Of a DNA stretch of 64,000 bases, positions 1-10,805 are shown piece after piece. The stretch covers positions 7,259,501-7,323,500 of the forward strand of contig JAPQWV010000005.1 in NCBI GenBank assembly GCA_027422505.1, in the 5' to 3' direction. Source of the DNA: Craterostigma plantagineum. Taxonomy: Eukaryota; Streptophyta; Magnoliopsida; Lamiales; Linderniaceae. Made by a program: the position numbers and the translations under genes. Position 1 is the stretch's first letter; every line of letters begins with the position of its first letter. The notes beneath the pieces were generated by a model. The model was given only the letters and a program-made list of their open reading frames with translations, did no database searches and was not told the origin of the DNA.

Positions 1-573
1 GCCATCCATTCTAGGCATCCATTTATCCATTCACGGATATCAAAGACTTTTTATATTTTCCTTTATATTTTGCCCCTTTATCCATTTCCATTTTTATTTC
101 CATTTTTCAGCTTTATTACAATTCAGCCCCTCAGCTTTCCTCCCTATTCTATACGAGGGCCATCGTTCCCTTCTTCTGTGGCCTCGTTTTAGTTATAAAA
201 ACGAAATTATTAATCCATGTGGCCTCGAATGCTCGGACTTTTTCGTGTTTTCTCGACTGAATTTTGGGTTTTTTTTTTCTTACTTCTTTTATCTGAATGT
301 AAGAGCTGCTGTTATATTCTCCAGCCAGACATTGTGCTGTTTTGTGCCTCTGTTTGTGTTGTGGGCTCGCGCGAAATTCAGCGAAGTTTGTCTCTTTTTA
401 CCGTGGGAGGTTCATTCATTTTCCCGAGCTGTTTCTTCGATTTGATTGATAATACAACAAACCAAAATTGCTACGTCTGCTACTGTTTTTGTCAGGACGG
501 AAACGGTGATATTGTCTGGGATTTAGTTGTTTTTTCTTGTTTTAATGTTTCGTGGGTTGAGCTCAAGGACTGA
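1..573 (+). promoter_or_regulatory. 5' flank and leader of the WD40 gene
   Basis: AT- and pyrimidine-rich sequence before the first ATG of the WD40 gene. A 118-codon open frame (217-573) ends exactly at the base before the start codon, but its composition is F/C/V-rich and unlike a real protein. It is better read as 5' UTR, perhaps with a leader intron starting at the GTAAGAG near 299. I see no clear TATA box at a convincing distance. Confidence 0.35.
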
Positions 574-3174
574 ATGATGGAGAGCTTCAGCTACGAAAGC
601 GACGAAATTTCTCCAGAAAATGATTCAGCTCAGTGGCATTGTGTTAGAAATTTGGAATATGATATGTGGATTAGTTCCCCTCAAAGTATTACCGAGCGTC
701 GTGTGAATTTCTTCAGGCGCTTCGAACTGAGTCCATATGAGCTGAAAGGACATGATTTCGATGGTTACAACGAAGGCGATTCGAAGAGAATTATGGACAA
801 TGGTGAAGCTGTGGTTAGAATCCCATGTCTTCAAGAAGAAAAACATTCTTCAGACAGCTCTTCAATGTCTAGTTGGACAGCCTCAGAGGATGTCGATTCG
901 TCCCAAGAAGTCGAATTTCGCGAACGTAGAAAGGAGGAAGAGAGTTGTCCTCAATTTTTACCCGAAGAAGATGAAGGTTTTAATGGAAATAATAGCCCTC
1001 AAACAGTGGAGAAATCGAAGTATAAGTGGTTCAGCAAACTGAGTAACATGGCATGTATGTCTAGTACTATGAATGTCAGGGATATGGAGATGGAAATGAA
1101 GACGTTGAAGGTTAACCACACTATAAAAAGATCGAAAGAACTTTCAAGCCTCTTCGTAGGACAAATCGTTCATGCCCACGATGGGTCAATCTCTGTAATG
1201 AAGTTTAGCCTCGATGGACGATACTTGGCCAGCGCTGGCGAAGATAAGCTCGTTAAAGTATGGAAAATCGTAGAGGAGGAAAGATTAGATCCATCGAGCG
1301 CATACTTTTCGGCAAATCGTTTGTCTGAATTAGGACATGTCATGGCTCATAGAGATCGATACAAGAAATCCAAGATTCTAAGGAAACAACCCGACTCAGC
1401 GTGCATTGTCTTGCCTCCGAAGGTTTTTCGTATCCTTGAGAAGCCATTGAATGTGTTCAAAGGACACAGTGGAGATATCTTGGATCTTTCTTGGTCGAAG
1501 AATGATGTAAGTTTCGAATTTTTCAGATTATGGAAACTAAAAACTGCTTTACATTTGGGTGATTATCTTAAGGTCTTCCATTTTCAGTGTATACTTTCTT
1601 CGTCGATTGATAAAACAGTTCGTTTATGGAGAGTAGGCGTCGATCGGTGCCTCAAGGTCTTCTCCCACACAGATTACGGTAATAAGTTAGCTTCTGAGTT
1701 TCCTATGTTTTCTGAAATCTGTAATAATTGAAAAGAACGCTTTTTTTTCCCGACGTCTTTTTCAGTGACTTGCGTTCAGTTCAACCCAAAAGACGACGAC
1801 TGCTTCATCAGCGGCTCAATAGATGGGAAAATACGCATTTGGGAAATCAGCGGCGGTTATGTCGTTAAATGGACCGAAACGAAGGAGATAATAACCGCAG
1901 TTTCTTATCGCCCCGATGGAAAGGCCCGTCGATAAAAAAAGGCTTTTTTTTCTTTCAATGCTTTTCTCCTACTTCGAAAATTTTCGGGCATGCTAAGTTT
2001 ACCTTACTTGTCTAAAAACAGGGCGGTATTATTGGCTTTATTACAGGCGAATGTCGCTTCTTTAACACGTCAGGTTAGCTCTTAATAATCGTGGCGATTT
2101 TCTGTGGTGAAAATCGATATTTAATCGTCGATCCCTCGTAATACTTTCAGATGGCCAAATCCAATTGGAATCTGAGATATGTTTGGCCTCTAAGAAGAAG
2201 AGGAAGAAGAAAAAGAAGACACATTGTAACAGAATCACTAAATTTCAGGTTTGTACCCCTATTAATATCTATTGCACGTCTCGATTTCCTTCTCCATATT
2301 CGTAATTCAAATCGTTCCTTTTTTTTTTTCTGTTACGAATGCAGTTTTTGCCTTGGGATCCGAGAAAAGTGCTGGTTACATGCGCCGACTCGCAAGTTCG
2401 AATAGTAAACGAAACCCAAGTCATCGCCAAGTACAAGGGTTAGTTATTACTAGTTTCGAAGACTAATGTCCTAATAGCGCCTTGTAATAACGTTAGGGCC
2501 GTGTTTGGATCGAGGAACGTGGGTGAGGAAAAAAAATAAAGAGAAAATGATTTTCACCGGCTTTTCTTTCACTTTCTTCGTCAATTTGGTGAAGTAATTG
2601 ATTCTTTCCATGGTTTTGTTATAGCTTTAAACTTACTAGTTTACATTTCCTTTCTTTTCTTTTCCTCTCTAATCGACCAAACATAAAATTAGTTACCCTT
2701 TTCTTTCTATTTTTTTTTTCCATTTCCTCACTGAATTCCTTAAATAACGTATTTCTCATTCTAATGCTCAAAAAATTTATTTCGTTTTTTCGTCTCTTTC
2801 TTGCGAAAGGGCTCTCCACCTCGGACGCCTCAGTGGCAATAACATGGCCGGGTTTTAATGCTGGGAAGAGCGCAAACGACGACTTAGAAACTCAAGAAAA
2901 AGATGGGGCGAACAAATCGATGATATTCTCATCATTAAGGCGCGATTTTTATGTGGATTCGAGCTCAAAGGGCTCTTCGGCGACTTGGCCCGAGGAGAAG
3001 CTTCCCATGTCGGGTCCCCGGGAAACGGGCCGGGCCCACTACAAGCTCCTCTTCAAGGGCTCTTCTTACGAGGGCTTGTCCGATCCCGACGCGTGGGGCC
3101 CAGTCTTAGTCGCCGGCGATTGGCAAGGGAGACTTAAATCCTTATTCAGTTATGGGCCGCCAGCCGTGCTATAA
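574..3174 (+). CDS. WD40-repeat protein, WDR44-like (possibly missing one blade)
   Basis: Exons read by eye: 574-1506, 1588-1678, 1766-1923, 2022-2073, 2151-2248, 2345-2438 and 2810-3174; the joined frame is about 596 aa. The N-terminal 190 residues are acidic and Ser-rich. WD repeats follow: [20 protein letters not shown] with [17 protein letters not shown] with [15 protein letters not shown] with GKIRIW, then a Lys-rich stretch (KKKRKKKKK) and [20 protein letters not shown]. The C-terminal exon holds [13 protein letters not shown]. This order matches the plant WDR44-like family, presumably a propeller scaffold of unknown partner. Intron 3 starts with GC instead of GT. The blade normally expected between the last two exons (a SDGKHIVSA-type strand) is not found in 2439-2809, which looks like inserted sequence. 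The last acceptor (2809/2810) keeps phase but is a guess. The gene may be a truncated or pseudo copy. Confidence 0.75.
2480..2809. other. Probable insertion in the last intron of the WD40 gene
   Basis: Starts near a GGGCCGTGTTTGGATCGAGG motif typical of plant MITE ends and is T-rich after that. A loosely matching CGACCAAACATAAAA lies near 2675, but no clean inverted end or target duplication can be fixed. It occupies the place where a conserved WD40 exon would be expected. Confidence 0.3.
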
Positions 3175-4630
3175 AAGGTCGAGCAGCAGTTGAAACTACT
3201 GTCGCTTTTCCAAAGCATTGCTGGCGAATAGAAAAAAGAAAAAAGATGGTTCTTTGGGCGACGAATACGGAAGAATTCGTATTCGATGGATAATGACCCG
3301 ATCCGTTGGGGACCCGTCGAATATTGCAAGGCACAGATTCGTTTATGGCAGTTATTGCCTCGAATAGTTTGAAGCTTCGTTTTTGTGTATTATTTGTTTC
3401 AAGCTTCATTTTTTTCATAGGCATTATGTAGGAATTCTAAGATTATTATAGGTGTTGAGTTTCTCACGATTTTTTGAGTAATCCGTGAAATTCCAACCAT
3501 TGGGATATGGCAAATTCAGTCAAGATATTGGGAACTTAGGATTGAATCGATTATACGTTATGACGTTCGTACAATTCAGACAAGAACTCAATTGCTTAAG
3601 ATATTCACCTTCTGTGCCGGTTCAATAATGGTTATTACAAATTTTCGACTTCAACATAGGAGTACGGTACAGAAAGAATACGTCGAACTTTGTCCGAAAT
3701 TCGACTATGATACGAGGAAAGGAGTCGCAGAATGTTTATAATACACTCCACTGCAAACAAACATCTCACAATTGTTGACGCATACAACAAACAACAAATA
3801 AATAAATAAAATCAGACAAATGTAGCACAGGCTAGAATACTCGTTCTCCATGCTCCCAAAGATGCTAATGTGAGATCAAGAAACCCTAAAGCAGATAGTA
3901 ATGGTGTGAGTTTCTGATCTTTTTGGTGCATGATATGTCTTGTCCTACATTAAGACAGAGAGGTGGGAAATAGTACATAATTTGGATGTTTGGGGTCGGT
4001 TTTCTCCTATCTTGATCACTACTTTCAGATGTGATATATGCGATGGCAATTTTTGTCGAGTATTCAAGGTTTCGTGGTGCTGCATGGCCAAGAATGAGCC
4101 CAGCACTCACATATACTCATTTAAGCAGTGTAAAGAATGGGCTTAAGGACAATGCATTTGGAAATCGATTCATGGATCAAAATCCAGAGAAAAAGTTCAA
4201 CGCATATTCGTTAGTTTCTTCAGAAACTCGGACAATAAATGCAGTTGCAGGCATTGTACGGGGTGGGAATGGAACGATAAATCTTAAGACGTTAGTGGAG
4301 TGGAATGTTTTGAACATCAAGAAAATTACTCAAATTAACACCATGATTAGGGCTCTAATCTACCTCAACAACAATCAACCTAAACAGGAGACAAGTTTTA
4401 CCATTGATATGGATACCCAATGTGTTTTCCAAACCTAATATAATTTTCCCAAATCCATCCATTTAACCACACCATCCCCCCAATTGCTGAGACGAATAAG
4501 AATACCTAGCTTTCACAATCGTGATTCCCATCCAATCATAGGACAACAAGCAAATACAACAGAGGAGATGGAAAAATGAGAAAGAGACGAACACATACCG
4601 AAACATCAAGGTGCAGGATAACCCTAGATC
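3175..4630. other. Intergenic region without a recognised gene
   Basis: Contains the 3' UTR of the WD40 gene and, towards 4630, the 3' flank of the small minus-strand gene. A 135-codon plus-strand frame (4031-4438) has no recognisable domain, no family resemblance and no promoter context. I see nothing else here. Confidence 0.4.
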
Positions 4631-4912
4631 TCAGACAGGAAGATTCTCCACAGAACGAACCGCAACGTTGCTCCTATTGTCTTCGCTACCATTGATGCTC
4701 CTCATATCGAAGCTGTGATTGTCAGCCGAGAGCATCAAAGAACGATCCTTAGCCTCCTCCATATCTTCCTCTTCGTCGTCGGTGGCGAGATTAACGCACG
4801 AGCACCGCTCGAGAGATGCGAAGAACGCCGCCGCAACGCTTCTTCCGAACCACCGCGCTGCTCCGTCGACTCTCTCGTAGTACGACCCCGTTTCTCCGCT
4901 TGGATTCTCCAT
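4631..4912 (-). CDS. Small conserved-looking plant protein of unknown function
   Basis: Intronless 93-aa frame. The N-terminal half has the pattern [20 protein letters not shown] followed by [14 protein letters not shown]. An acidic run ([13 protein letters not shown]) comes next, then a polar tail ending VENLPV. The aromatic, Arg-containing, Cys-containing N-terminal segment followed by an acidic patch looks like a constrained protein, not chance coding. The plus-strand frame over the same bases (4715-5008) has no such pattern. There is no signal peptide or clear membrane span, although [13 protein letters not shown] could form a short amphipathic helix. I do not recognise the family well enough to name it. 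Its promoter would lie in 4913-5045, next to the tRNA gene. Confidence 0.6.
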   Translation of the reverse strand: MENPSGETGSYYERVDGAARWFGRSVAAAFFASLERCSCVNLATDDEEEDMEEAKDRSLMLSADNHSFDMRSINGSEDNRSNVAVRSVENLPV

Positions 4913-5045
4913 TTCCGAAGGGGTCTGTTTTTTAGCGCACAGAGAATTAACTTTCGGTCATTGTTAATAGCTGAATTTTCTTTATTTAATTATTTACTCG
5001 TTATATAGTGTTAAAAAGCTTTAAAGTTCCTAACTAAAATAAGAA

Positions 5046-5116
5046 GCGCATCTGGTGTAGTGGTATCATAGTACCCTCCCACGGTACTGACCGGGGTTCG
5101 ATTCCCCGGATGCGCA
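5046..5116 (+). tRNA. trnG-CCC: tRNA-Gly (anticodon CCC)
   Basis: A complete 71-nt cloverleaf can be drawn. Acceptor GCGCATC (5046-5052) pairs with GATGCGC (5109-5115), discriminator A is at 5116. The anticodon stem GTACC/GGTAC encloses loop CTCCCAC, giving anticodon CCC. The T arm is CCGGG-GTTCGAT-TCCCCGG. The internal A box (TGGTGTAGTGG) and B box (GGTTCGATTCC) for RNA polymerase III are intact. There is no intron and no encoded CCA. A short T run (TTTT near 5119-5122) is the likely terminator. It is a nuclear tRNA gene in form. Confidence 0.95.
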
Positions 5117-5217
5117 GTAATTTTGATATATTCAGTTTCTCTATTTATTCAGATTCCGACGTTAACAAATAAGAAATGGGCGTTAATACTAGGGTCAATT
5201 CGAAATCACCCCATTAA

Positions 5218-5751
5218 GGGTTTGATTTCGATTCGAATTCCCTATTTGAGAATTTTTTAGGTTAAAGAACCCATTTGTGTGGTGTAAAAAAGTGACGTAA
5301 AAAGATAGATAAATTGGTATAGAATGTCGTGTTACAAACTTTTAACACTGGTATCAGATGATCATAAACTGAATACCGGATTATGGTTTTGTGTTACAAA
5401 ATTTCAACATACTGGTATGACAGAGCAATGAAGTGGTACTAAATTTTTTGCCAAGAGTGTCTGAATCCTAAATGATACTTATAGGGGTTTGATTTCGATT
5501 CGAATTCCCTATTTGAGAATTTTTTAGGTTAAAGAACCCATTTGTGTGGTGTAAAAAAGTGGCGTAAAAAGATAGATAAATTGGTATAGAATGTCGTGTT
5601 ACAAACTTTTAACACTGGTATCAGATGATCATAAACTGAGTACCGGATTATGGTTTTGTGTTACAAAATTTCAACATACTGGTATGACAGAGCAATGAAG
5701 TGGTACTAAATTTTTTGCCAAGAGTGTCTGAATCCTAAATGATACTTATAG
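5218..5751. repeat. Tandem duplication, two units of about 267 bp
   Basis: Unit 1 runs about 5218-5484 and unit 2 about 5485-5751. They are nearly identical; I see only a few differences (AGTGACG versus AGTGGCG, GAATACCG versus GAGTACCG). Each unit contains ACTGGTATCAGATG and GAAGTGGTACTAAA. The GAAGTGGTAC core also forms the short repeats at 30386-30575. Confidence 0.9.
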
Positions 5752-5894
5752 GGGGGCCAGAAATGAAAATGTCTATTAATACTATTGCCAGTGGGATGAC
5801 GTGGGATAATCTGAACCTTTGCTTTTGATGATCTTTGATTGCGTCAAATGAAGGGGTAGTTTAGTTTCCCATTTAAAGTATCAAAATAGAGTTT

Positions 5895-6266
5895 GGAGCA
5901 TCTCTAACGGGTACTTTATCTTGTGTAAAATACAAAAATAGAGTTGCAATTTCTATTTATTTATATATCGAATAAAACATATTTTAATTATATTTAAAAT
6001 ACCTGATATTCAATAATAAAAGTAAAAATAATATTTTAATTTTTAAATGTTAATAATTATAATATATTGAAATCATTATAATATAAAGTTTTATAAGTCA
6101 ATTATGATAGTAAAAAATATGAATTTGATTTTTAGTGTAAAGTAATAGAGTAAATGGGTTGGAGTAAAATTTAGTGTAGAAAATAGAGTTTATGGGTTAG
6201 AGTAAAAGCACTATAGCAACTGTATTATTAAGATGTATTTTTATGCTCTGGATTGGAGATGCTCTT
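5895..6266. mobile_element. MITE with GAGCATCTC inverted ends
   Basis: Left end GGAGCATCTCTAAC and right end GATTGGAGATGCTC are imperfect inverted repeats enclosing about 370 bp of very AT-rich, non-coding DNA. The GAGCATCTCCAA end sequence is common to plant MITEs. Exact ends and target duplication could not be fixed. Confidence 0.6.
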
Positions 6267-6497
6267 AGTAAGAAAAAAAATTAATTTTGCAACCTATTCT
6301 TCCATCTCCTATCCTCGTTTTTAAATTTGCAACCTATCTTGTTTCAAAGCCTCTAAGAGTGGGATTAATATCGGATTTATTTTGTTGTACAAAGGTTCAC
6401 TTGTAAGTTGTAACCTTGACCTTTTGTATCGATCTCTTGTATGTACGTCTGTCGAAGGTGGTTTTCTGTTGTTTCGCACAATATATATAATTAAACG

Positions 6498-6803
6498 GAA
6501 TCACCTTATGTGGGCACCTGTTGATGTGGCACCGATTCGTGCCATTTCAACATCCCACATCGACATCTAAGGTAATGTCGTCTAAATTAACACCTTCTAG
6601 GTGCCATTAATCGACATTTTGGATGCTGATGTTGCGCGCCAGTTTGTAACGTCAGCATCCGAAATATCGATTTATGGCACATAGAAGGTGTTAATTAAGA
6701 CGAGATAACCTTAGATATCGATGTGGGATGTTGAAATAGCACGAATCGCTGTCATATCAACATGTGCCCACATAAGGTTCTCACATAAGGTGAACACCAT
6801 AAA
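6498..6803. mobile_element. Foldback MITE, family C (copy 1)
   Basis: The two halves are inverted copies. CACCTTATGTGGGCACCTGT at the left pairs with ACATGTGCCCACATAAGGTT at the right, and TTGATGTGGCACCGATTCGT pairs with ACGAATCGCTGTCATATCAA. The centre has GGATGCTGATGTTGC / AACGTCAGCATCC. No coding. Related copies lie at 21018-21176 (short) and 27991-28330. Confidence 0.8.
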
Positions 6804-8097
6804 ATTACTCTATATATAATATATATATATATATATATACTAGCAATTGGAATCCGCGCACAAGGCGCGACCCATGTGCCTATATTATCTTTTATTAGCA
6901 TATTATTCTTTGTTATCTGCTAATCTAATAAATCTATTCATGTATCTTCTATTTCAACAAATAATCATTGATTAAGATAAAAACGGATAAATAATATCAA
7001 ATTCATGTAATGTAATTTTAATATAAATAAAATTACAACAAATAAAAAAACTTAAATTCAACAATATCAAGTTCAGTAATGTAACTTTATGTAATTGCTT
7101 CCTACATTTTAAAAAATTTTTGATTTGTTTCAAATATAGGCTGCCATTCCGTCCGATCGTAGCTTGCAACCTGCACAGGCTGGACCACCTAGACTCGCTC
7201 AAAATCCTATCTACACAATATATACTTAATTAAGTACTTAATTTATACTCATAATTAAAATTAAGAAACAATATGTATACTTAATTAAGTATATGTTCAG
7301 TAAAGAAAATAAGTATATATTTTTATATATATACATACGTGTACAATAGTTAACTAAACATACAATTTAATTACTAAAAACATGAAAAAATGTATATAGA
7401 CATCCCTAAATAGGCTAATCATTACCTCTATATATAGATTACAACCATTCACTATTCATTTTGCCATACACATTTATAAGTATTAATAAAATATATATAT
7501 ATGCATGTTAAAAGAGCTATCTATTCTAAAATGTGATTTTTGTTATTATAACCACATGCAACACTTTCTAAGTGATCTTCACTGTAAAAACTGTTTAGAG
7601 TTTAGACGATGCACTAACGTAGCATCAGTACCTTTTTCGTCATGCCTCATTGAGCGACAACGATTTTTTGAATGTTTTCCTTTATTTTTCTTTTTCTTGA
7701 ATGATTGGTATATATAACTCGTCGGAAGCAATGCACACGTGATGAATGATGATTGGTTGTGGCTGAGTTGAGTGGTAAAAATAATTGTCCTGAAATGGGA
7801 TTATTTAATTGGCGTCATGGATCATCCCATTTACGGGAAAATGAACATATATGTGGACTGCAAACACACTCATCTATGTCAGAAAAAAAAAGTGAAACTA
7901 TAATAATCTCTTCCCACCAAACTAAGAAATTGGGAAAGAATGAAAGAGATTAATGTAATGCCATTTTTACGTGCTTTTAGATGTTATTAAAGTCCCTTCA
8001 TGCAATAAGAGTTTTCGATTAAGGTGGCAATGGGCGGGTTTGAATTCCGTATAGGACATACAAAAGGTCAATTTCACTAGAACTTCAAAAAAAAAAA

Positions 8098-8130
<33 letters not shown>

Positions 8131-8310
8131 GAAACTAAAATTTCAAAATCATAAGAAGATGGTTCGTGTTTTTGTCCGTTTTGCTTCAGTTGACTTGAGC
8201 TTTGGTTATTGCACTTTCATCGTCATCATTAATTTTATGGACTATATTATTACTATTGGTTGGGCAGCACAAGAAAGTTACCAAAGTTTTTGGTGAGCCA
8301 CTTAATCTGC
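6804..8310. other. AT-rich intergenic DNA
   Basis: Contains a (TA)n tract at about 6814-6839, a GC-bearing palindrome (CCGCGCACAAGGCGCG) near 6854-6869 and an (AAT)n tract at about 8098-8130. Open frames at 7505-7717 and 7753-7953 show no domain. No gene recognised. The last part is the promoter of the peptide gene. Confidence 0.5.
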
Positions 8311-8311
8311 T

Positions 8312-8318
8312 TATAAAA
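8312..8318 (+). promoter_or_regulatory. Probable TATA box of the PSY-type peptide gene
   Basis: TATAAAA lies 57 bp before the ATG at 8375. This spacing would give a short 5' leader of about 25-35 nt. Confidence 0.5.
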
Positions 8319-8374
8319 ACCCTTCTATATATACTCTCCAATATGTTCTTACCAACCGTTATAATAATACAATA

Positions 8375-8670
8375 ATGAATCTGCGTATCAAGGCTTATCT
8401 TGTATTTTTCGCCATGATCTTCACTATGATACCTTCAGGTAATTAATTATATATGCACATTTAACCCTGCATTATTGAATCAAAGTTATTCGTAGTACTT
8501 CAAAGCATTGATCGTCCCATCTTTTGATTCGTTTACCTTTCGCGTATTTCAGGCGAAGGAATCGTCTTAAACCCTATTTACGTTCTTGATCGAGAGGTAA
8601 TCAATTCTCATTCATCGCTGAAAACCCTAATTCATGGCGAACTTGTAGTTATATACATTAAGTGATAATA

Positions 8671-8709
<39 letters not shown>

Positions 8710-8832
8710 GGCGGAAAGGTCTCAAGTTCAAGAAAGTTATTAGGGTTCCATGCAGTTTTAGATTATGACTACGCCGGCCCGAACCAAAAGCACGACCCGA
8801 GGGGTAGAAAAGGCAACGGTAAAAATCCATGA
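8375..8832 (+). CDS. Secreted PSY-type sulfated peptide precursor
   Basis: Three exons, 8375-8438, 8553-8596 and 8710-8832, join in frame to a 76-aa precursor. Residues 1-21 (MNLRIKAYLVFFAMIFTMIP and S) form a signal peptide. The C-terminal region holds LDYDYAGPNQKHDPRGRKG. Aligned with the PSY signature, D1, Y2, N8, K10, H11, D12 and P13 fall at the positions conserved in plant PSY peptides. Asp-Tyr is the tyrosylprotein sulfotransferase site, so the likely product is a secreted growth peptide processed from the C-terminus. Intron phases are 1 and 0 and all junctions are GT-AG. The last intron ends with a long (TA)n tract before CAG (about 8670-8706). The exons are so short that ordinary ORF calling misses the gene. 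Family assignment rests on the 13-residue core only. Confidence 0.75.
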
Positions 8833-9279
8833 TATAATATGTTGAGTTCTTTTAGTTTTGGAAATGTATGATTTCCTAGAAAATAAAAAGTTTCAAGTTA
8901 AAAAAAATATATATAAAAAATTAGGAGCATCGTCGTGCTTGATTACGACCATTGGATCCCTTCTGTTACTTGCGTCGTTTCTAAATAAAGTTCGTTTTCG
9001 CAATGAAAGACGGCCTGTTCTATTCTATCCAGTCGGGTATAACCAATATGTGTTGTCTAATGTGTGTCAATTTTTGAATGGAGTTGGATTATCCTCAAGT
9101 GGTTAGATAAAACCATGAAAGGTTGTACTTTGGAAATCATTATGACACAGATCGGCCCAATTACTAAGATTTGGTCACCAATAAGGCCCAATATGAGGCC
9201 CAATAAACCCCACGTGTTCCTTTACAATTAATATTGAAACTAACAGTCATTTTATAGCTAATTAATCATGATACCATAC
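8833..9279. other. Downstream region of the peptide gene
   Basis: 3' UTR and intergenic DNA. The 82-codon frame at 8858-9106 lacks recognisable features. Nothing else seen. Confidence 0.4.
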
Positions 9280-9470
9280 GTCAGGGGTATCTATCTTGAA
9301 AATACTTTGGGCACTAATTGGAAAAGCCTTAAATGTAATGGTACCAACTGAAATTGAAAAATATTTTAGGTAGTAGTTGAAAAAGTCTTAAACATAGGGT
9401 ATCGGAATTGAAAATAAATTTGGTCACCAACTGAAAAAGGCTTAAATTCATGGTACCAAGTGTAATTTTC
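9280..9470. repeat. Degenerate short tandem repeats
   Basis: Three to four diverged units of about 60-70 bp share GGCACTAATTGGAAAAGCCT / GGTCACCAACTGAAAAAGGC and ATGGTACCAA patterns. The function is unknown. They resemble the internal repeats of other non-autonomous elements in this window. Confidence 0.45.
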
Positions 9471-9543
9471 CATTTTTTTTTTGAGATCGTAAATTCATTT
9501 CCTCATATAGTCATATTTGAACGTGAAGAAGATGGCCCACCAT

Positions 9544-9577
9544 ACTCTCTCTCTCTCTGTCTCTCTCTCTCTCTCTT
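9544..9577. repeat. (CT)n microsatellite
   Basis: CTCTCTCTCTCTGTCTCTCT-type tract of about 34 bp. Confidence 0.85.
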
Positions 9578-9997
9578 AAGAGTATTCCTTTGTTAATTTT
9601 CATTTAATGGAAAATAGGGATCCGATCCAATTAGGCTTGGCAATGGGGCGGGCTCTCCCCGCTCCCCGTGGGGATCTGCCCCGAACGGGGTGGTGATACC
9701 CCGCTTTTCACTCCCTGGGGGGGGATAATGGGGAAAATTTGCTCCACATTCGCGGGGATGGGATGGGGACGGGGATCATACTCCCCGCCCCGTTCCCCGT
9801 GGGCTCCAAAATATATAATCATAAAATTATCCTTTTAGACACCATTATTTCTTATTTCTTTTATTTTTCCCCTTATCTCGCATCATCATTATTTTTCGTA
9901 ACTATATGTCATAACTTTCTTCACTCGAATGATAAATTTGTCGCACTATTTTTATCGGCGTAAACAATACAGGAAAAATAAAAAAAAACCACATTAA

Positions 9998-10805
9998 GGG
10001 GATGTTTGTTTCCGGTTTACCGTGATGTTGGATCTCATCGTGATGTGGATCAAGGTGATATGTCATCACTGTGTTTGTTTTGGGGTGATATTTCGTTTTG
10101 CATATCAATGTGATATTGGAATATTGTGTTTGTTTAATCGTAGTGATGTTTGGGGTGATATTGTATAAATTCCATATTTAACCTTATGTGTATTATGTAT
10201 TAAAGTGTTTAATATGTTCATTTGAGGTAATATTTAACATGATTGTTATTAATATTTGATCAAGTATTATTTTTAAGCATTAATTATAAGCATGTTATAT
10301 AATGCATCAATAGAATTATTATATTTTTTAGGCTTTAAACATAGATTTTTTAACCAATTATTAATTATAAGTATTGTATAAAATTCTTCAATATAATTAT
10401 TTTATTTTTTAAGCTTTAATAGATTAATCAGTTATTAATTATCAGTATGTTCTATAATCCAACATAATTCTTTTATTTTTAAATCATTAAATATAAATTT
10501 TTTAAGATTTAAATATGTTGGTTATGTAATTTAAAATAGGAGTAAGGGTATATAAGGAATGAATAAAAGAAAAGGGATAATTTTGTCCAAAGAAATATTG
10601 CAAATATCACCCCATCACGGTGATGGAGGATTACCATGCTTTTTGTGGGTGATCCAATAGCTGGAATATCACCCCGTTTTGATCAACTCGGTGATCATTC
10701 ATCACAGTGATGACTCATTACGCACGCTAAACAAACACGGTGATTATGAAGTAATGGAAGTATTACGGTGATGTTTTGGAGGATCACCCCAAAACAAACA
10801 CCCTC
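9998..10805. mobile_element. Tourist/Harbinger-like MITE nested in the Mutator-like element
   Basis: Ends GGGGATGTTTGTTT and AAACAAACACCCTC are inverted repeats, flanked by TAA on both sides (a 3-bp duplication typical of PIF/Harbinger). It is about 808 bp, AT-rich inside, with several GTGATG/CATCAC motifs near the ends, and has no coding. Confidence 0.7.

Noticed and set aside
217..573. 118-codon open frame just before the WD40 start codon
   Set aside because: Low-complexity F/C/V composition, no homology pattern, ends exactly at the real start; better explained as 5' UTR.
2151..2466. Separate open frames within the WD40 gene as independent small genes
   Set aside because: They read exons 5-6 and an intron in wrong frames; the correct frame gives conserved WD40 sequence across GT-AG introns.
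4031..4438. 135-codon plus-strand frame
   Set aside because: No domain, no promoter or splice context, and it lies in probable 3' flanking DNA of the minus-strand gene.
6836..6880. CTAGCAATTGGAATCCGCGC with GGCGCG palindrome as a Helitron or MITE end
   Set aside because: No matching 3' hairpin/CTRR end or partner repeat found; too little evidence.
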